A stretch of 64,000 bases of DNA from contig JAMKCF010000013.1 of NCBI GenBank assembly GCA_023634235.1, positions 9,151,827-9,215,826 of the forward strand, in the 5' to 3' direction. This document shows, one piece after another, positions 10,456 to 23,900 of the stretch (within the stretch, counting starts at the first letter, position 1; every line of letters begins with the position of its first letter). Under the pieces are notes generated by a model. The model was given only the letters and a program-made list of their open reading frames with translations, was not told the origin of the DNA and made no database searches. This stretch comes from Pisaster brevispinus (lineage: Eukaryota > Echinodermata > Asteroidea > Forcipulatida > Asteriidae). The position numbers and the translations under genes are program-made.

Positions 10456-13124
10456 ATTAAACCTGTTAAAGAAAAAACAAATTTTAAGAAAACATCTGTA
10501 TTTTGTCCAACACAATTCTGGGATTTATTGGTCTTATGTATGATATGTAGTTTTTACTGTAATTTCCTCATTCATGTTACTGGTTCAAGTGGCTGTAGTG
10601 TATCAAGTCAATCTTTAAAAGAAATTTGATACAACTTTCAAAACAACACAAATGATAGTCTGCAAACTCACTTGAGTAAATTTGATTTCGCCGTCAGACA
10701 ACTGCAAATGCTCCCTTCAGACGTCAGCGTCCATTTTGAAGAGGTTAACAATTGAAGATATCCCTTTTAGTTATTTGATTTATAGGATTTACTGTGTGTT
10801 TAAAGACGTTTATGACACTAGCCATGTTTGTCTTACCCCCTGTATGCATTTAATGGTTACAAACTAACACCTCAAAGGGTGCCAGACTGTCATATCAAAT
10901 GTTGATTTGGCCTATTGCAATGGTACCCAGGGAATGCTGTATTTGTAGTTTTCTGCAGTGAGGCAAGTCATTTGGGCTGCCATTTTATATGTTGGCAAAT
11001 TTCAGCTTTTCCATTGGCCGATCTGGGAAAAGCACCGGGAAAAGCAACCCAACAACCCAACAACTTACCAGAACAATTCCAGATAAATATTTTTAACCAA
11101 TTACAACTGAAATGGAATCAAAATTATTGATACAAATTTACAATCCAAGTCCATGCTGTTTATGTTCGTAGCCATAAAAAAAAAATGTCATCAACTGACG
11201 CATGAATAAAAGAAAATTAGCACGAAGAACAAACCGTTTGTTGATCTCTCTGTAATGTGTGAAAGGAAAATTTTTAATTTTTAAAAGTTTCATTTCCTTA
11301 TCTTGGATACTTTCTCAACCCTTTTGTTAGTTAAGACACCATTTTGTTGTTTGTGTTTATCTCAGGAATACATCATGATTGATCATCATACCTTACTTAT
11401 TATATTGCCAGATTTTTATTTGTGTGGAGTTTTTTGTTATTGAAAACAAAATGTTAAGTTTTAACAATTTAAGGGGACGAGTAATACACAATAAGAGCGA
11501 TATTGAACGCAGCCAATACAATTAAATAAATACACTATAATAATATAAATGTTTATTTTGTTGACATGTATGAATTATTTACTGTTTTGAGATGTTCAGC
11601 TGGTTCATAGATATTAAAATATGTAGCACTTATATAATTTGTTGTATTTATTTTTAAACACAAATGTTAATCTGTTTGAATGTAAAATGGGATTTTTTTT
11701 TATATTAAGTGGTTCATGCAGACATGTATTATGGTGTTGTTTATTTTATGTATTTAGAAACAATAAATGAATTTGTTGAAAAACAAGATGTATTGTGCCA
11801 ATCTTTCTAATAACACCTAATTATGCCCATCAGGTACTTTAAGAATTTTGAACGCTTTAGACATCACATCACAAATGTACGATAGCTGAAATTTCAGTTG
11901 TCTTCACATTTAATGCTATTTCCAAGGAGTGCTTTAGGGGCGCCAATACATATGAAAATAAGTACAACACTGGAGCAACTTGCGAATATGAAAATAATTA
12001 ATTTAAAAAGTATCGATCTTAACTCGTCCAATTTCCTTTTAATATGATCCCCAAAGAGGCTGATGCTTTAAGTCTTTAGACATTTTAAGAATACGATATT
12101 AATGTAAAAATTACTTAGAAAGAAAACAGAAAGAAAGGTAATACAAGAGGTTTAACATTTAGTCTAAATATTTTTTTTCGGCTCTAAACCAGGTATGTTT
12201 CCTTAACTAATGGCATGTCCAGCATTAGTTTACAACATAACTGGAAATCTTTAGTGTTGACAATGACAAAAAATCACAAAAGGACAGCCTGCATTACATT
12301 TTTCTCAAATTTTTTCAAAACTTTGTGGTACACAACTGAAGCATGTCCCTTTACAGACCTTTATCATGCTGAGGACATCTTGGTCATGTTCCCTTTATCT
12401 AATAACAACAACGAATGCCAATATTCGTTGCAAAGACATGGAACCCGACTATTTTGTCTTCCACCCACGGTTTAGTTACAAGAATTTGGATTGGAGAAAA
12501 ATCAAGATGGCGGCAACATGATAAAGGTATATGGCTATAAATCAACATTTTAGTAAGCAAGTCAAAGCAAACATGGCATGTAGTGTGGGGGGGGGGGGGG
12601 GTAGGGCAAGAGTGACTTTATACATTATTAAATATAGTTTTTTCTGCATAATTTAAATGTAATCCCCTGCTCAATCTATTTGGTTTGAAAATAAACGCTC
12701 CATCCCACCAGCATGAAACACTCAAAAGGAGTAACTCAATTTCAACAGTTCAGCATCCACTTGTCAAATGATAAGATCATTCAAATTCAATAGGTTGCAC
12801 AGAACACTCGAGGAAGCAAGCAAGAGGCTGGTCAACTATTCAATTTCATCAGTTGTAAATAGGTAATAGAAATTCAACTTAAGAGCGGTGAAATGTAGTC
12901 TTGAATGCCTTTAAATGAAATAGAAAGACTAAAATGAACCTGATTGAGAAGTAAGAAATCATGTGCACGACCATAAAATTTAAAGCAATTAGTTGAAAAC
13001 CCTAGTTTGATCAAATTACGCTTTTGAATGAGATCTGCCAGCCTACAGTATGTTATCATGTGGTGAATGCGTCTACGCAATAATAAAAATAGCCATGTTG
13101 GGGCCAAGCAAAACATTAACGGGG
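10456..13124. other. Intergenic, no gene seen
   Basis: AT-rich DNA with mononucleotide tracts (a run of G near 12589). No exon with paired splice sites was found on either strand, and the short open frames are not protein-like. Confidence 0.4.
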
Positions 13125-13258
13125 GACTTTGGGATGCTAGGTGGCAGCAGAAATACCAGGTAATTTTTCAATGTTTACGTAATTCTGAGCAAGAGCACAC
13201 TTCTGATTTCAATGGATTTACCTGGCAAGTCTGCTGCCATCTAGCATCTAAAAAAGTC
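13125..13258. mobile_element. MITE, CTAGGTGGCAGCAG family, intact copy
   Basis: The left end GACTTTGGGATGCTAGGTGG continues with CAGCAGAAATACCAGGTAA. The right end mirrors it: TTACCTGGCAAGTCTGCTGC, then CATCTAGCATC and AAAAAAGTC. About 134 bp, with inverted termini of roughly 35 bp. A decayed copy is at 418-540. Confidence 0.75.
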
Positions 13259-13469
13259 ATAGACCTTATGCACATGACGGCATTTCAGTAGGGCGCCCTC
13301 GCCTAGAGGTAAAAAGGAGCTTGTTCATTGGCCAATCCTGTGCGCCGCACGTACAAATCTGTGCATTTCAATTATTTTGTCAATCGGTTTACCTCTAAGA
13401 TGGCAGCTGGATGATGTCAACGCATAAGGTCCATTGTCAGACACTTCCGTCTTGAAGAAATAATAACTG

Positions 13470-13543
13470 TGCCAGTTACACTGTGACAGTTACACTGTGA
13501 CAGTTACACTGTGACAGTTACACTCTGACAGTTACACTGTGAC
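13470..13543. repeat. 15-bp tandem repeat, about 5 copies
   Basis: The unit CAGTTACACTGTGA is repeated with one CTCTGA variant. Confidence 0.85.
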
Positions 13544-13662
13544 AGGCTCACAGGTGGTTGTTAATTTTAGCAATTAACTTACTGCACTCTGGGTGCACTG
13601 AAGCACCATCTCTGCACCATCTCTCGTGCCCCTTGAATTCAACAAATTATTATGCTCTCTGA

Positions 13663-14046
13663 GTTTTCCAGCTCGAATTTAACACTGGACTGCAGGTACA
13701 AGGCCAGTGATTTTAGCACCAGGCCAGTAAACTCATGATCAGACAAGTCCGGCGGTCTTAAGTTTTTCAACTGTATTATAAATACCTCACTGTATAGTAT
13801 CATTTTTTTATGGTCAAACCTTCACTTTTAGTTTGATAAATATCAATTCTGTTGAGTATCTACGTATACTTTCCATAAGACAATTTAAAAAAAAATTAAA
13901 AGTTTGAATGAAAATATTAAGCTGGGTATAGTTTTTTGTCATTTTGATTCTACTCTTGTAAAGAAAATTCTGGCCCAGTAAAAAATTTGAGCTACAAGTC
14001 CTGCAGTATTGTGGATTTTCCTCCCAAATTTGAGCCCTACAGCATG
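13663..14046 (+). repeat. About 380-bp dispersed repeat ('GGCCAGTAAA' family)
   Basis: It starts GAGTTTTCCAGCTCGAATTT, contains AGGCCAGTAAACTC, AGACAAGTCCGGCGGTC, a long AT-rich centre with CTGTTGAGTATCT and TTGATTCTACTCTTGTAA, and ends near TTGAGCCCTAC. Related copies occur at 26000-26410 (inverted), 28985-29235 (partial) and 37255-37650. Confidence 0.6.
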
Positions 14047-14586
14047 AAAACATCTTTTCTCAAACACTATCTAGCCCGAAAACTTGGTTAAATGACCTAA
14101 AAAAATAAATATAATTCTCATTTTTTTAATACCAAAAATCAAGCCCCTTCCCCATCACATACAGTATCATTACAATAATTTTAAAACTCTTACATGTAAT
14201 TCATGCATTATACTTAGTTAAATTTTACAAAAACATTCAGGCCTCACAACCACTTTTCCTGTGAAATGTTGAACTCCAAGGCATGAACATTCTGGAGTGG
14301 CAAAACAAACAAAACTTCCACATGCAACCCTATATAAAACATGTAAAATAACATCAAGTCAAAGGAAACATTGGGCCAAAAACCTGCAGGAAGTTTCAAA
14401 CGACTATTCTGCACATCAATTCATTAAAAACACAGACTGTTTTGGCTCTTGAAGTAACAGGTTCGATTACCTCCCAATACGACCTGCATGCCATGAACTC
14501 ATACTGTTTCCAACTAGTTCCCAATTAATCTACGATTGGCACCCTCGCCTACTTACATGTAGGAACTCACTTCGGAATAGGGTCCT

Positions 14587-14779
14587 GGGCCCAATTTCAC
14601 AGAGCTGCTGAAGCAGAAAATATTGCTTAACATTGTTTTGCTAAGTAGAAATGAGCAGGATAACAGTCACAAACTGTACATGTATCATGGTAGTTTGGCT
14701 GGTAACCTTATTCTGGTATGCATAATTTTATTGTGCTTAGCTACTCTTTGTGCTTAAGCAGCTCTATGAAACTGGGCCC
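14587..14779. mobile_element. MITE with GGGCCCAATTTCATAGAGCT ends, copy 1 of a tandem pair
   Basis: Terminal inverted repeats GGGCCCAATTTCACAGAGCT and AGCTCTATGAAACTGGGCCC. Interior words GAGCAGGATAACAGTCACAA and GTGCTTAGCTACT recur at 20861-21053, 25830-25955 and 27015-27180. Confidence 0.8.
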
Positions 14780-14979
14780 AATTTCATAGAGCTGCTTAAG
14801 CTGCACATTTTGCATAACAACTTTTCCCTATGCCAAACTAAGCAGGAAAACGGTCAAAGGTGGTACATAATATAAATAATTATAGCGTTTTAACTGGTTA
14901 TCATATTCTGGTAAGCAAAATTGTTTTGTGCTTACTGCAGATACTTGTTGGGCTGAAGCAGCTTTATGAAATTGGGCCC
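14774..14979. mobile_element. Same MITE family, copy 2, sharing its GGGCCC end with copy 1
   Basis: It starts in the GGGCCC that ends the previous copy and finishes TTTATGAAATTGGGCCC. It is diverged from copy 1, so the pair is unlikely to be a very recent duplication. Confidence 0.75.
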
Positions 14980-15408
14980 TGGCATACCCAGTAAGAACAA
15001 ATTGTAGTACCTTCTTGTAGCAGAGAAAAGAAAGCGTTTAGCACAACGATATAATCTCGTAAACGATCACGGAGATTCTGCTGCCAAGGTTAGCATGCAT
15101 TCCACTTTCCTTGTAAAGTGACGTTTATGAAACAGAAATTCTACTCGGGGTGCAACATCTGCTAACATTGTCGTTATAATTTTTTTTTAAAGAAACTTGG
15201 CCCTGTGTAACTGGCTCCCTCTTCATTAATTTACATGTATGTGTATTCTAGCCCTTGAAAAAAATTTGCTGAAACTGTGAACAAGTTATAACGATGGTAC
15301 AATTCAAATTATCCTTTCAACCTTCCTTCTGTGAGAGTTGTAAAATATGTGCCAATAAACCATTTCAGTTTTCAGGAGTTTTTACATTAAAGCATGAATA
15401 CAGACAAA

Positions 15409-15642
15409 AGCACTCCGCACTAATGCTAAGTATAGAAGCTCAGTACCCTGATCTCAGACAGTATGTCAAAGATCCCTAGCATCCACACGCCTATAGACGT
15501 CTTTTGTGTTTAACTCGCATGAGCTCACTGTACTATCAGTGCAGTTTGGTTTGCTAATGATGTCGTGATCACTTATGTGGTGGAATGTTTGTCTGACAGC
15601 CGGGTATTTTTAGCAAAAGAGATGTTATTAGTGCGGAGTGCT
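15409..15642. mobile_element. MITE with AGCACTCCGCACTAATGCT ends, second copy
   Basis: Begins AGCACTCCGCACTAATGCTA and ends ATTAGTGCGGAGTGCT. It is homologous to 10251-10455 at the ends and at the GTCTGACAGC region. Confidence 0.8.
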
Positions 15643-17857
15643 GCTCAATTGCTGCCTTTGCTGGCCGACAAACAGGGAAAGCTTAAACACCTAATAATAT
15701 TGTTTCTGTACAATATATCTTAATTCTTACAAAATATGAACATTATTTACATACATTTTACACAATCTGACAAGAGTGCACATAATGTCTTTAACTTTTC
15801 AAGCATGACATGCACACCACTTGAAGAGAAACTCGCTAATAGTAGTTTACAATCTATCCTTGCATGATATTAGAGCAAACATTAAACCCCTCACGCAACA
15901 CCCCACCCCACCCCGAAACCCCCCCCCCCACAAACAAAAGTTACAAAATTACAACCAGAAATAAGTTTTCAGAAGTGAATACCGAGTGACGCAATATTTT
16001 AAACAGTGTGTTTTACATGCATTACTTGCAACGACAAGAAAAAAATAACTTTAGTTTTATGTTAAAGGTAGGGTCATACATTGGTAATGACCTCCGACAA
16101 AAATTGTGTAATTTCTATAGATTCAAAAGCTTACTTGTTATAATGGTCATAATGGAAGTAAGCATCCTGTGAAATTATTTCGTCTGAAATGCCCCCCCAT
16201 TGACTAGATTTACACCCAAGATGAAAGTATTCAGTACAGAATCAGATGCCAGGATAACAGATGCTCAAGCCAAAATTTAGACTTAATCCATATCAGCTAA
16301 TATCTTAATCCTATTTGAGATTATTTCTCACATTCCTAAAGATCATGCGGGAGTGTGAAGTCTCTATTACATGCTATAAGTACTCACACATCATAAAAAA
16401 TGCATCATAAACAGTTCAAATGATTTACATAACTTTACATTTTTCATACTTCACATATCCGCAAAGTTTCTTGCGAAAGATTGGTTTTGTACCATTTCCC
16501 CACTATCCACTCCCCACCAAAGAATGTGCCGACCCTTCCAGCCTACCTATCTGTCAATTTACATTTGAATTTTGTATTTGAACTTTAACCATTTTTCTTA
16601 ATGGAACTGCAGTTTTTGGAACAAAGAGAGAGGAATTCTGCTGAACGGCTGAAAAGTTGCATGCCTGCTACATGCATATTGCGCCACAGCACCTTGTAAA
16701 CCATAACATGGTGCTATGTAAAGGAGTAGGTATCACAGAAACGTTGCCTCAATTACCTTGCAGGAAAATACTGAATGTTAAGCGCTTAGAGGGAGGCTGG
16801 CCTGCAGTAGGCGCTATACAAATACCTTATATTATTATTATTATTATCATTATTATCTGTCCTTTGAGCACGTTGTTTTTTTGCTACATCCACTGGTATG
16901 ATGAACCCAACGTTGAAAGGTTCTGCCAACATACTCTTGCCCAACTGAAAATTTAAGAGGTCTCTGCATTTAATGTCTCAACTCTTCTCCAGGAGTTATC
17001 ACTGTTTTGGTCATTAATTCTTATGTAATTTTTGAAGAATTACGCATTGTTTGCCCACTACTGGATGGCTGAACAAAAAACTGCTGTGACAGAAAATAAG
17101 AAAGGAGTTGAAGAGTAACGACATATAGAAGGTCAAACTAACCTTGTTAGAATGTCTCAGAAGAGCCCACTGGGAAGACTTTTGAAGCCCGTACATGTAG
17201 GTCTCATTTGAAATGGAGGTTTTGCTGGGAGGTTTACAACAAACTGGTTTCCAGAGACTGTTTATTTTCCTTAATGTTCATCTTGTGATTACAGAAATAT
17301 ATTTTGTTCAAAATGAGCCCCTCCAATGATCAACTAAGTATAATTCACAGTCAAAAAAATTGAATTAAATCGGGGCACTTTTCGCCAACATTTTCAAATT
17401 TTCTCCAATATTTCCTAATTATCTTCTTGTATATTATTCATCATGTAAATGTATCTTTAACTTTTGCTCAACAAAAATAGATCTTTTTTTAAGGCAAAGT
17501 TTACAATCAAGTGTGAAAAATCACAGTTCTACGATTTCAGCTCCATAAAACAAAAAAAATATCTAACATGCTTAGTCTAATTTCAATAATATTGATTTCT
17601 CAAGGTGAAGTTGCTTAATAAAACTTTGAATGAAAAGGAAACTCTCTTTCCGGTGAATATCAAACAAAATGAAAATAAAAATAGTTCCAATAATTAAGTT
17701 GAGAAATTTAACTAGCAATGTATAGTCCTTGTATGAGTTTTAAAGTGGCACTCCAGATCCATAAAACACATGACATTTGTCAAAACATGGGATTCTTGTG
17801 TGGTTTGCTTCAGTCTTGGTAGCGGTCTCTGTTAAATAACAAGATAATACCCTGCAC
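15643..17857. other. Intergenic and probable DNAJC14 3' UTR
   Basis: No other gene seen. The part just left of 17857 should be the 3' UTR of the minus-strand DNAJC14 gene; its poly(A) site was not fixed. About 16680-16860 carries a repeat tail (GCACCTTGTAAACC, GGCGCTATACAAATACC, then ATT repeats), typical of SINE 3' ends. Confidence 0.45.
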
Positions 17858-17990
17858 TTATCGTTTCTTCTTCTTGTGCTTCTTTTGGCGCTTGTTTCTA
17901 TCTTGATTTGTGGTGTTATAATGGTCACCGCTTGGGGGGCCGGCGCTGTTCCTGTGAAGACGCTCAAACAAATCTCTCAGCTGTTCCTCG
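17858..17990 (-). CDS. DNAJC14: DNAJC14 exon 12, lysine-rich C-terminus
   Basis: Encodes EEQLRDLFERLHRNSAG, parallel to the DLQDFLSRIF segment of homologues, and ends in a basic tail (KRQKKHKKKKR) before TAA at 17858-17860. Acceptor TTATTTTACAG. Confidence 0.9.
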
Positions 17991-20900
17991 CTGTAAAATA
18001 ACGCCCGTGGAATTAAATGGAATATATTAGGAATGACAAATTGGCTTCTTGTTGAAATTTCCTTTTGAATAATTCTGAAAGTAGTCTTCAGGGATAAAAC
18101 AGCATCGTTTTAAAAATGCCTAACAAAGCTGATGAGTACCATTTACCACTTATTGCAGAGAATTCCTAATGTTTTCCATGCTCACAGGCTGGATTAATTT
18201 TCTGGAATATTGGGGGGGGGGTGGGATATCATTAGCACAATGTACAATGATACCAGGACATAACCAAGTAAAGACAACAAATTTAATAGATGTTAAATTT
18301 GCATCAGTGATAAACAATATTATTTGGTTTTTACCCATACACCGATGTGTGTAAAGTGCTGAAAGTACTTTCCCAGAGTCCTATGAAACAAATCCACAGG
18401 CATATTATTATCGGGTGGGATTCGAACCCATGACATTTGCCATTCTTGAGCAGATGTCTTACCAACTAGACCACCGAGACTGCCTGGCAGCTAGAGGCAG
18501 TTGGAATCCTATATTTTAGCAGTGGGTACAGCAACAATTTAATAGATGTTAAATTTGCATCGGGGATAAAGAATATTATTTGGTTTTACCCTTACACCGA
18601 TGTGTGTTTTAAGCACTGTATTCTCAGAACTTTCTAGAGTCCTATTCCATGAATTCTTTTTTCTGTTGGCCAAGGTTTGGCCGATCCAAACTTTCTCAAA
18701 AGAGAAAATTTGAAATCCCGCAACATTTTATTTATTTTATTTTTGTTGTCATTACTTGGTAAAGTCAGGTTTCGTTGTGATAAGGATGTTCTCGACAACA
18801 AAAGTATTTCAGAGATTCCCAAAATTAATCCCACGGGTGAACACTGACAAATTTTTTTGAGATTCTGGGTGGCAAGTGTTAAAAGGCAATATTCAGTTTT
18901 CACACAGAGTAACATTCTGAATTGATTGTTTTGTTTTTGTGTTTCCTTTGACACTCAAGAAAACTACACAATATTTCAAGTGACCATTGTCACAGAGAAC
19001 ATGACCTGTGGTAGGAACTGACCTGATATCTGGCTCGTGCTCCTGGCCGCGATGGTTACTGTGATGGTTACAGAAGTTGGGAGGGTTGGATTGTTGGCTC
19101 CTTGAGCGGGAACCTCCCCTGTTAGTCCTGCTATTGGACCCCAGACGATAGCGGATCTCGCAGCTGTTAGCCTTAACACAGTCCATAAAACCATGTTTCC
19201 TCTGTTGAGAGTAGATATCCAGTTTGTTAAAATGGAGAAGACAGAGTCTGGAGTTTCGCGGCAAAGTAGTCTAGTACACTAGGTTTTGGTGTTGTTGAAA
19301 GCCTGGATTTACGGCCCAATGGTGTGTTCTTGAGCTAGACTCGATCTCCGGTGTTTCAGATCAGCAAAGTATGTGTTTGAGTCTCAGTAGGCCCTGTGTG
19401 TGTTGTGTAGTGCATGTTAAAGTACCCAGTTACACTTATCGCCAAGTGAAGGAATTTGCAACAATTTTTCCGGCAGTGGCTGCTGAGAGTACCACACCAA
19501 CTTGTAAACCCTTACAAGGTGCAACATAAATGGCTCTCATATTTCAAAAAAACTTCAACAACTTGTCTTCAAAATTATAGTAATAAGCGGTATATAAAGC
19601 CACAATTGTTTCGTCCTTCAGATGGGATGTATAGCCATAGATCCCTTGTGTTGCTTTGTATTACAATGTACGTTACAGAATAGACTGTGCAAGTCTCCTG
19701 TGTATTTAAACAGTTTTGGGACCACTTTGGTCTCATGTACATTGCTTTAACGCATGAGAAAGAAACTCGCGCACTTTAATGGATCCCAATGTTCAAATTC
19801 GCCATGGGACATTCACAGTCTACTAGTGACCTTCTCACTAAGAGATCTGGTATTGCTGTCTGTGAATTGCACCACATCACCTTGCTATCCTTACATCTTT
19901 ACGTGGCGCTATATAAATGGGTCTCGGAATCCGCACCCCTCATAAAAACGTCTAGTCCTTTCAGCCTGACGCCCATTATGAATATTATATGTATACATTA
20001 CTATCAGGATGCTCCACAACTACATATTGGAGTCCTATATGGATAATTATTGGACGATTCTCAGCCTCTTTCCCAAATTAATCGTTCAAAGCACGTTTGT
20101 CCACACGAGGCAAGGTCGTGTCAATGCGGACAAGGTTGGTGTCTACATAGATTCATCCATGCTATTAGAGGCGCTTTAAGAATTTTCAGAGTGCGTTTAA
20201 AAAAAAAAAAATTATTATTGTGCACAATTTTTCAAATGACAAGGATTTATGTGTCAGTTATTTAAAACAAACATTGCAGAATATAATCACGAGGTGAAAT
20301 CTGGCTTTTCCATTTCACTCAACCTCACCTTGCGAAATGTTCAAATTTCACCATGTATACCTATTCCGCGTCAATGCACTCATACACATCCAATATTTGT
20401 ATACTATTAGAATTTCTACACTTCACAATTCATTCTAACTATATTTTAGGCCTTGCAATAAATATTTTCCGTATTATTATTTGTAATGTAAAGAACGCCA
20501 GTTCATGTTGAATTACCTGACATGCCGCCCATTCAGTTATATCGAATATTCTGTCCTCCATCATGGCATAGAAATGAACCTTGAATCCTAGGTGAGATGT
20601 CTCCGCCCACATGTCATGCTGAAGTTAATCAAACAAAGATTCATTCATTCATTTAATTTCCACAGAATCAATAACAAGAAATAGCAAACCATGAGGACAG
20701 GTCAGCTATGTTGGAAATGTGAGGCGGGCCAACTAAAAACATGAATTCAAATGTTATTGTCAGATGATGTGTAGGCTTAATTGTTCTGCACTGGACTACG
20801 ACAGATGGTTTATTACGGTTGGAACAATTTCAGAGCGCCCCCAAGTCAGAGCCCAGGCCAGGGCCCAATTTCATAGAGCTGCTTAAGCACAAAAAGTAGC

Positions 20901-23900
20901 CAAGCACAACAAATTAATGCTAACCAGAATAAGGTTACCAGCCAAACTACCATGTCACATGCACAATTTGTGACTGGTACCCTGCTCATTTCTGCTTAGC
21001 AAACAATTGTTAGGCAATATTTTCTGCTTGAGCAGCTCTATGAATTTGGGCCCAGAGCCCAAACAGGGGCCTAAGCCAGAGCCCTAAGCCAGAGCCCAAG
21101 GCGGAGCCCAAGCCGGAGCCTAAAGCCTGGTTCATACTTCATGCAAAAGCGAAAGCGAAGTGAATTTTCTGGTGTCACAGTTGGAAAAATGGCCCGTACT
21201 GATTATTGCGTCACCAAAATTTTGCTTTGCATGCGCTTTCACGCGAAGTATGAACCGGGTTTCAGCCGAGGCAACTTGTGGCTTCATTCCTTACCTCATT
21301 TGCAGGATGCATCTCACCATGTGTACTGCAGTAGCGGGCGCTGTGTTGTACTCTGTCTGTCTCGTAGCGCCGATGCTTCCCATGGCATGCTTCACAGTTC
21401 AGCGTATTCAAAATCTATGAAAATATGTTTAAAACATGAGAAAGGTTAAATAATGAACAGGCCTCAAGACATTCTCTTAGTGGAAGTCTAGGTTCTTTGG
21501 GATGGGGGCTCATGGGGGAGGGGAGAGCGGACAAAAGCAGAGCTCCCAATATTTTGATTTAAGAAATCGCAATTTGATCAAATCAACGATGGTAGATGTT
21601 GTACAGTGTGCCACTGCGTATACTAAGAGAAGTACTGTCAAATCCTGCCAGAACAGTTCTAATCCCCATTTAACCCTTTCCTTAATCCTGCACCAAACTA
21701 CAGGCACAAAGCTTTCCCAAACTTTCCAGCATCAATAAATCATTTGCTGTTGGATCATTCCATTAATGAAATACAGATAAATATTTAAACACTAATTAAA
21801 GTAATCATGTTTGGTATTAGCGAGTACCTCTTCCATCTTCTTCATAAAGTCCTCCATCTGAAAATAGAAAATGATTAAAAGAAAATCAGTTCTGGGCTGA
21901 CCAAGAAAAACATTAAGACTGAGAATAGGATTTGAACCTGTGACCTTTGGGTTTAAGCGCTAGTGTTCTACCAACTGTCATGCATCCCGGTCAAAGGTCA
22001 CGGCAATAGCGCCCTCTTGTGTCTGTCCTAAGTTAGTAGCTGTCTTCCTATGTTTGCAGTGTCCATGATTTGTCAATAACTTATGGAATGGAGGGGGGGC
22101 ATTTGATGATTAAAATGTTCTGTTCGAAAGATACACTCTGTATGTCTGCCTAAAAATGTAAATCAATTTGAGACTTTAAATTCATGAAAAAATGGAGTAT
22201 TAAGAAATGAGGTAAAGTGATGTACCTCTCCGACATACACAACTTTGACAAATTAATCAATATGCAAAAAGTGTCCTGTTGTGTTTTAGTATACTAATAT
22301 TACAGCTTTTGTGTTTATTGTGAAACAATTTCAAACAACAATGATTTATGTACATGATGTACATGAGTTCTTTTAAACAAATAATGGATGCATTTCATTA
22401 GATCATTGTCGCAATATATAATCACAAGGTGAAATCTGGCTTTTACATTACACTCGGCTTCACCTCGAGGCAAATAGACTGGTCCAGATTTTAAGCTTAC
22501 AATTCTAGTCCTTGAGAATGCCACCACATGCACCCAATATTTGTATACTATTCTTTTGAACATACCTCTTCACCAAAGCTGAAATGACTTCTCTCCATCT
22601 CAAACTCACTCCTCTTCACCTGTTTATAAAAGAATAGGGTTTCTACATCAGCTACTGGGAAAAAGATGCATTTTTAGATGCCATGACATTCCCTAAATAA
22701 TTTACAGCAAACTTATACATCATTTTCTTTCTCAAAACCTGGCTAAAAGCAAATTTCTGGCTGGACAACTACTTGAAACAAAAAACGGTCAACCAAAGTG
22801 TAGAATGAAATGGCTAAAATAAATGAGTTAAAAAAAAAATCACTTGAGTCACAACAAAAAAGCATCTTATACCGTAAACACAGAAAAATAAAACCTTACT
22901 GCTTGTAAACCACAAACGTAATTAAACAATCAAGGCTATGGCTGAGGGCATGGCTGTGTGACATCCAATTACTTGATACACTGCAAAAGTGGCCTCTACC
23001 ATGCAAACTGTAGAGGGCGCACTGTATTGTGAATCGCCCTTATTAGTGTCTCCCTTCCACGGATTAGTGACAAGAAGGGATTAATACAGTGCACTTGCCA
23101 GTGATGTGCTACAGAGACGCATGTACATGGCTCGGGGGAACATGAGTGATGAACCCCATGGGGTACATTACCTTGATCGTTTCCAGCGCCTTGTACAATA
23201 TTAGAAATAGCCCTGGGTTTGAGGCTGTAATTACGCTGGTAATATAATGTAGGTAAATTGATTTACAATCCTGTGCAACGTGCCGTAGCAAAACGTGAAT
23301 CCATATTTCTGTCGACGACCACCACTGTTTGTCTGTTTTTTAACTGTGCCAATTTTGTCGAAATAATGTTTGAAAATGACAACAGATCGATTCCAGAGAA
23401 AAGGAATCTATTACCATGGTACATGGTATATAACAGAACAATTCTTGCATGCTCCGAGTCCATGGGTGATTGAATCCATGGGTTTTCTACACCTTCAGGG
23501 GCAAATGGAAACCCTTGGCTTTGCCTCAGGCGCCATTTTCCCCTTCGAGTGCACAAAACACTACGAAACCCATCACAGTGTGCAAAATTTGCATACTATA
23601 TATTTTGAACTTTCATTACATTACAAAACTAAATAAATCTTACAGGATCGGTGAGCGTTTCATATCCTTTCTGTAGAATCTGGAATGCCTTTCGAGCTCT
23701 GGGTTCCTGATCATTCTGAAAACAAGCAAAAGGCAAGAGAGGCAATGATTAAAAGTAGGGTCATATTTTGGTTAAGTACTCCAAAATTTCATGATAAAAA
23801 AACGTATTTGGTGAGAAGCACTGCAGCTGTTGATAGTATAAACTTTTGTACAATTTTTCACCCAGAAATGTTTGAATCTGAGAAATAATTTTTGAATGAA

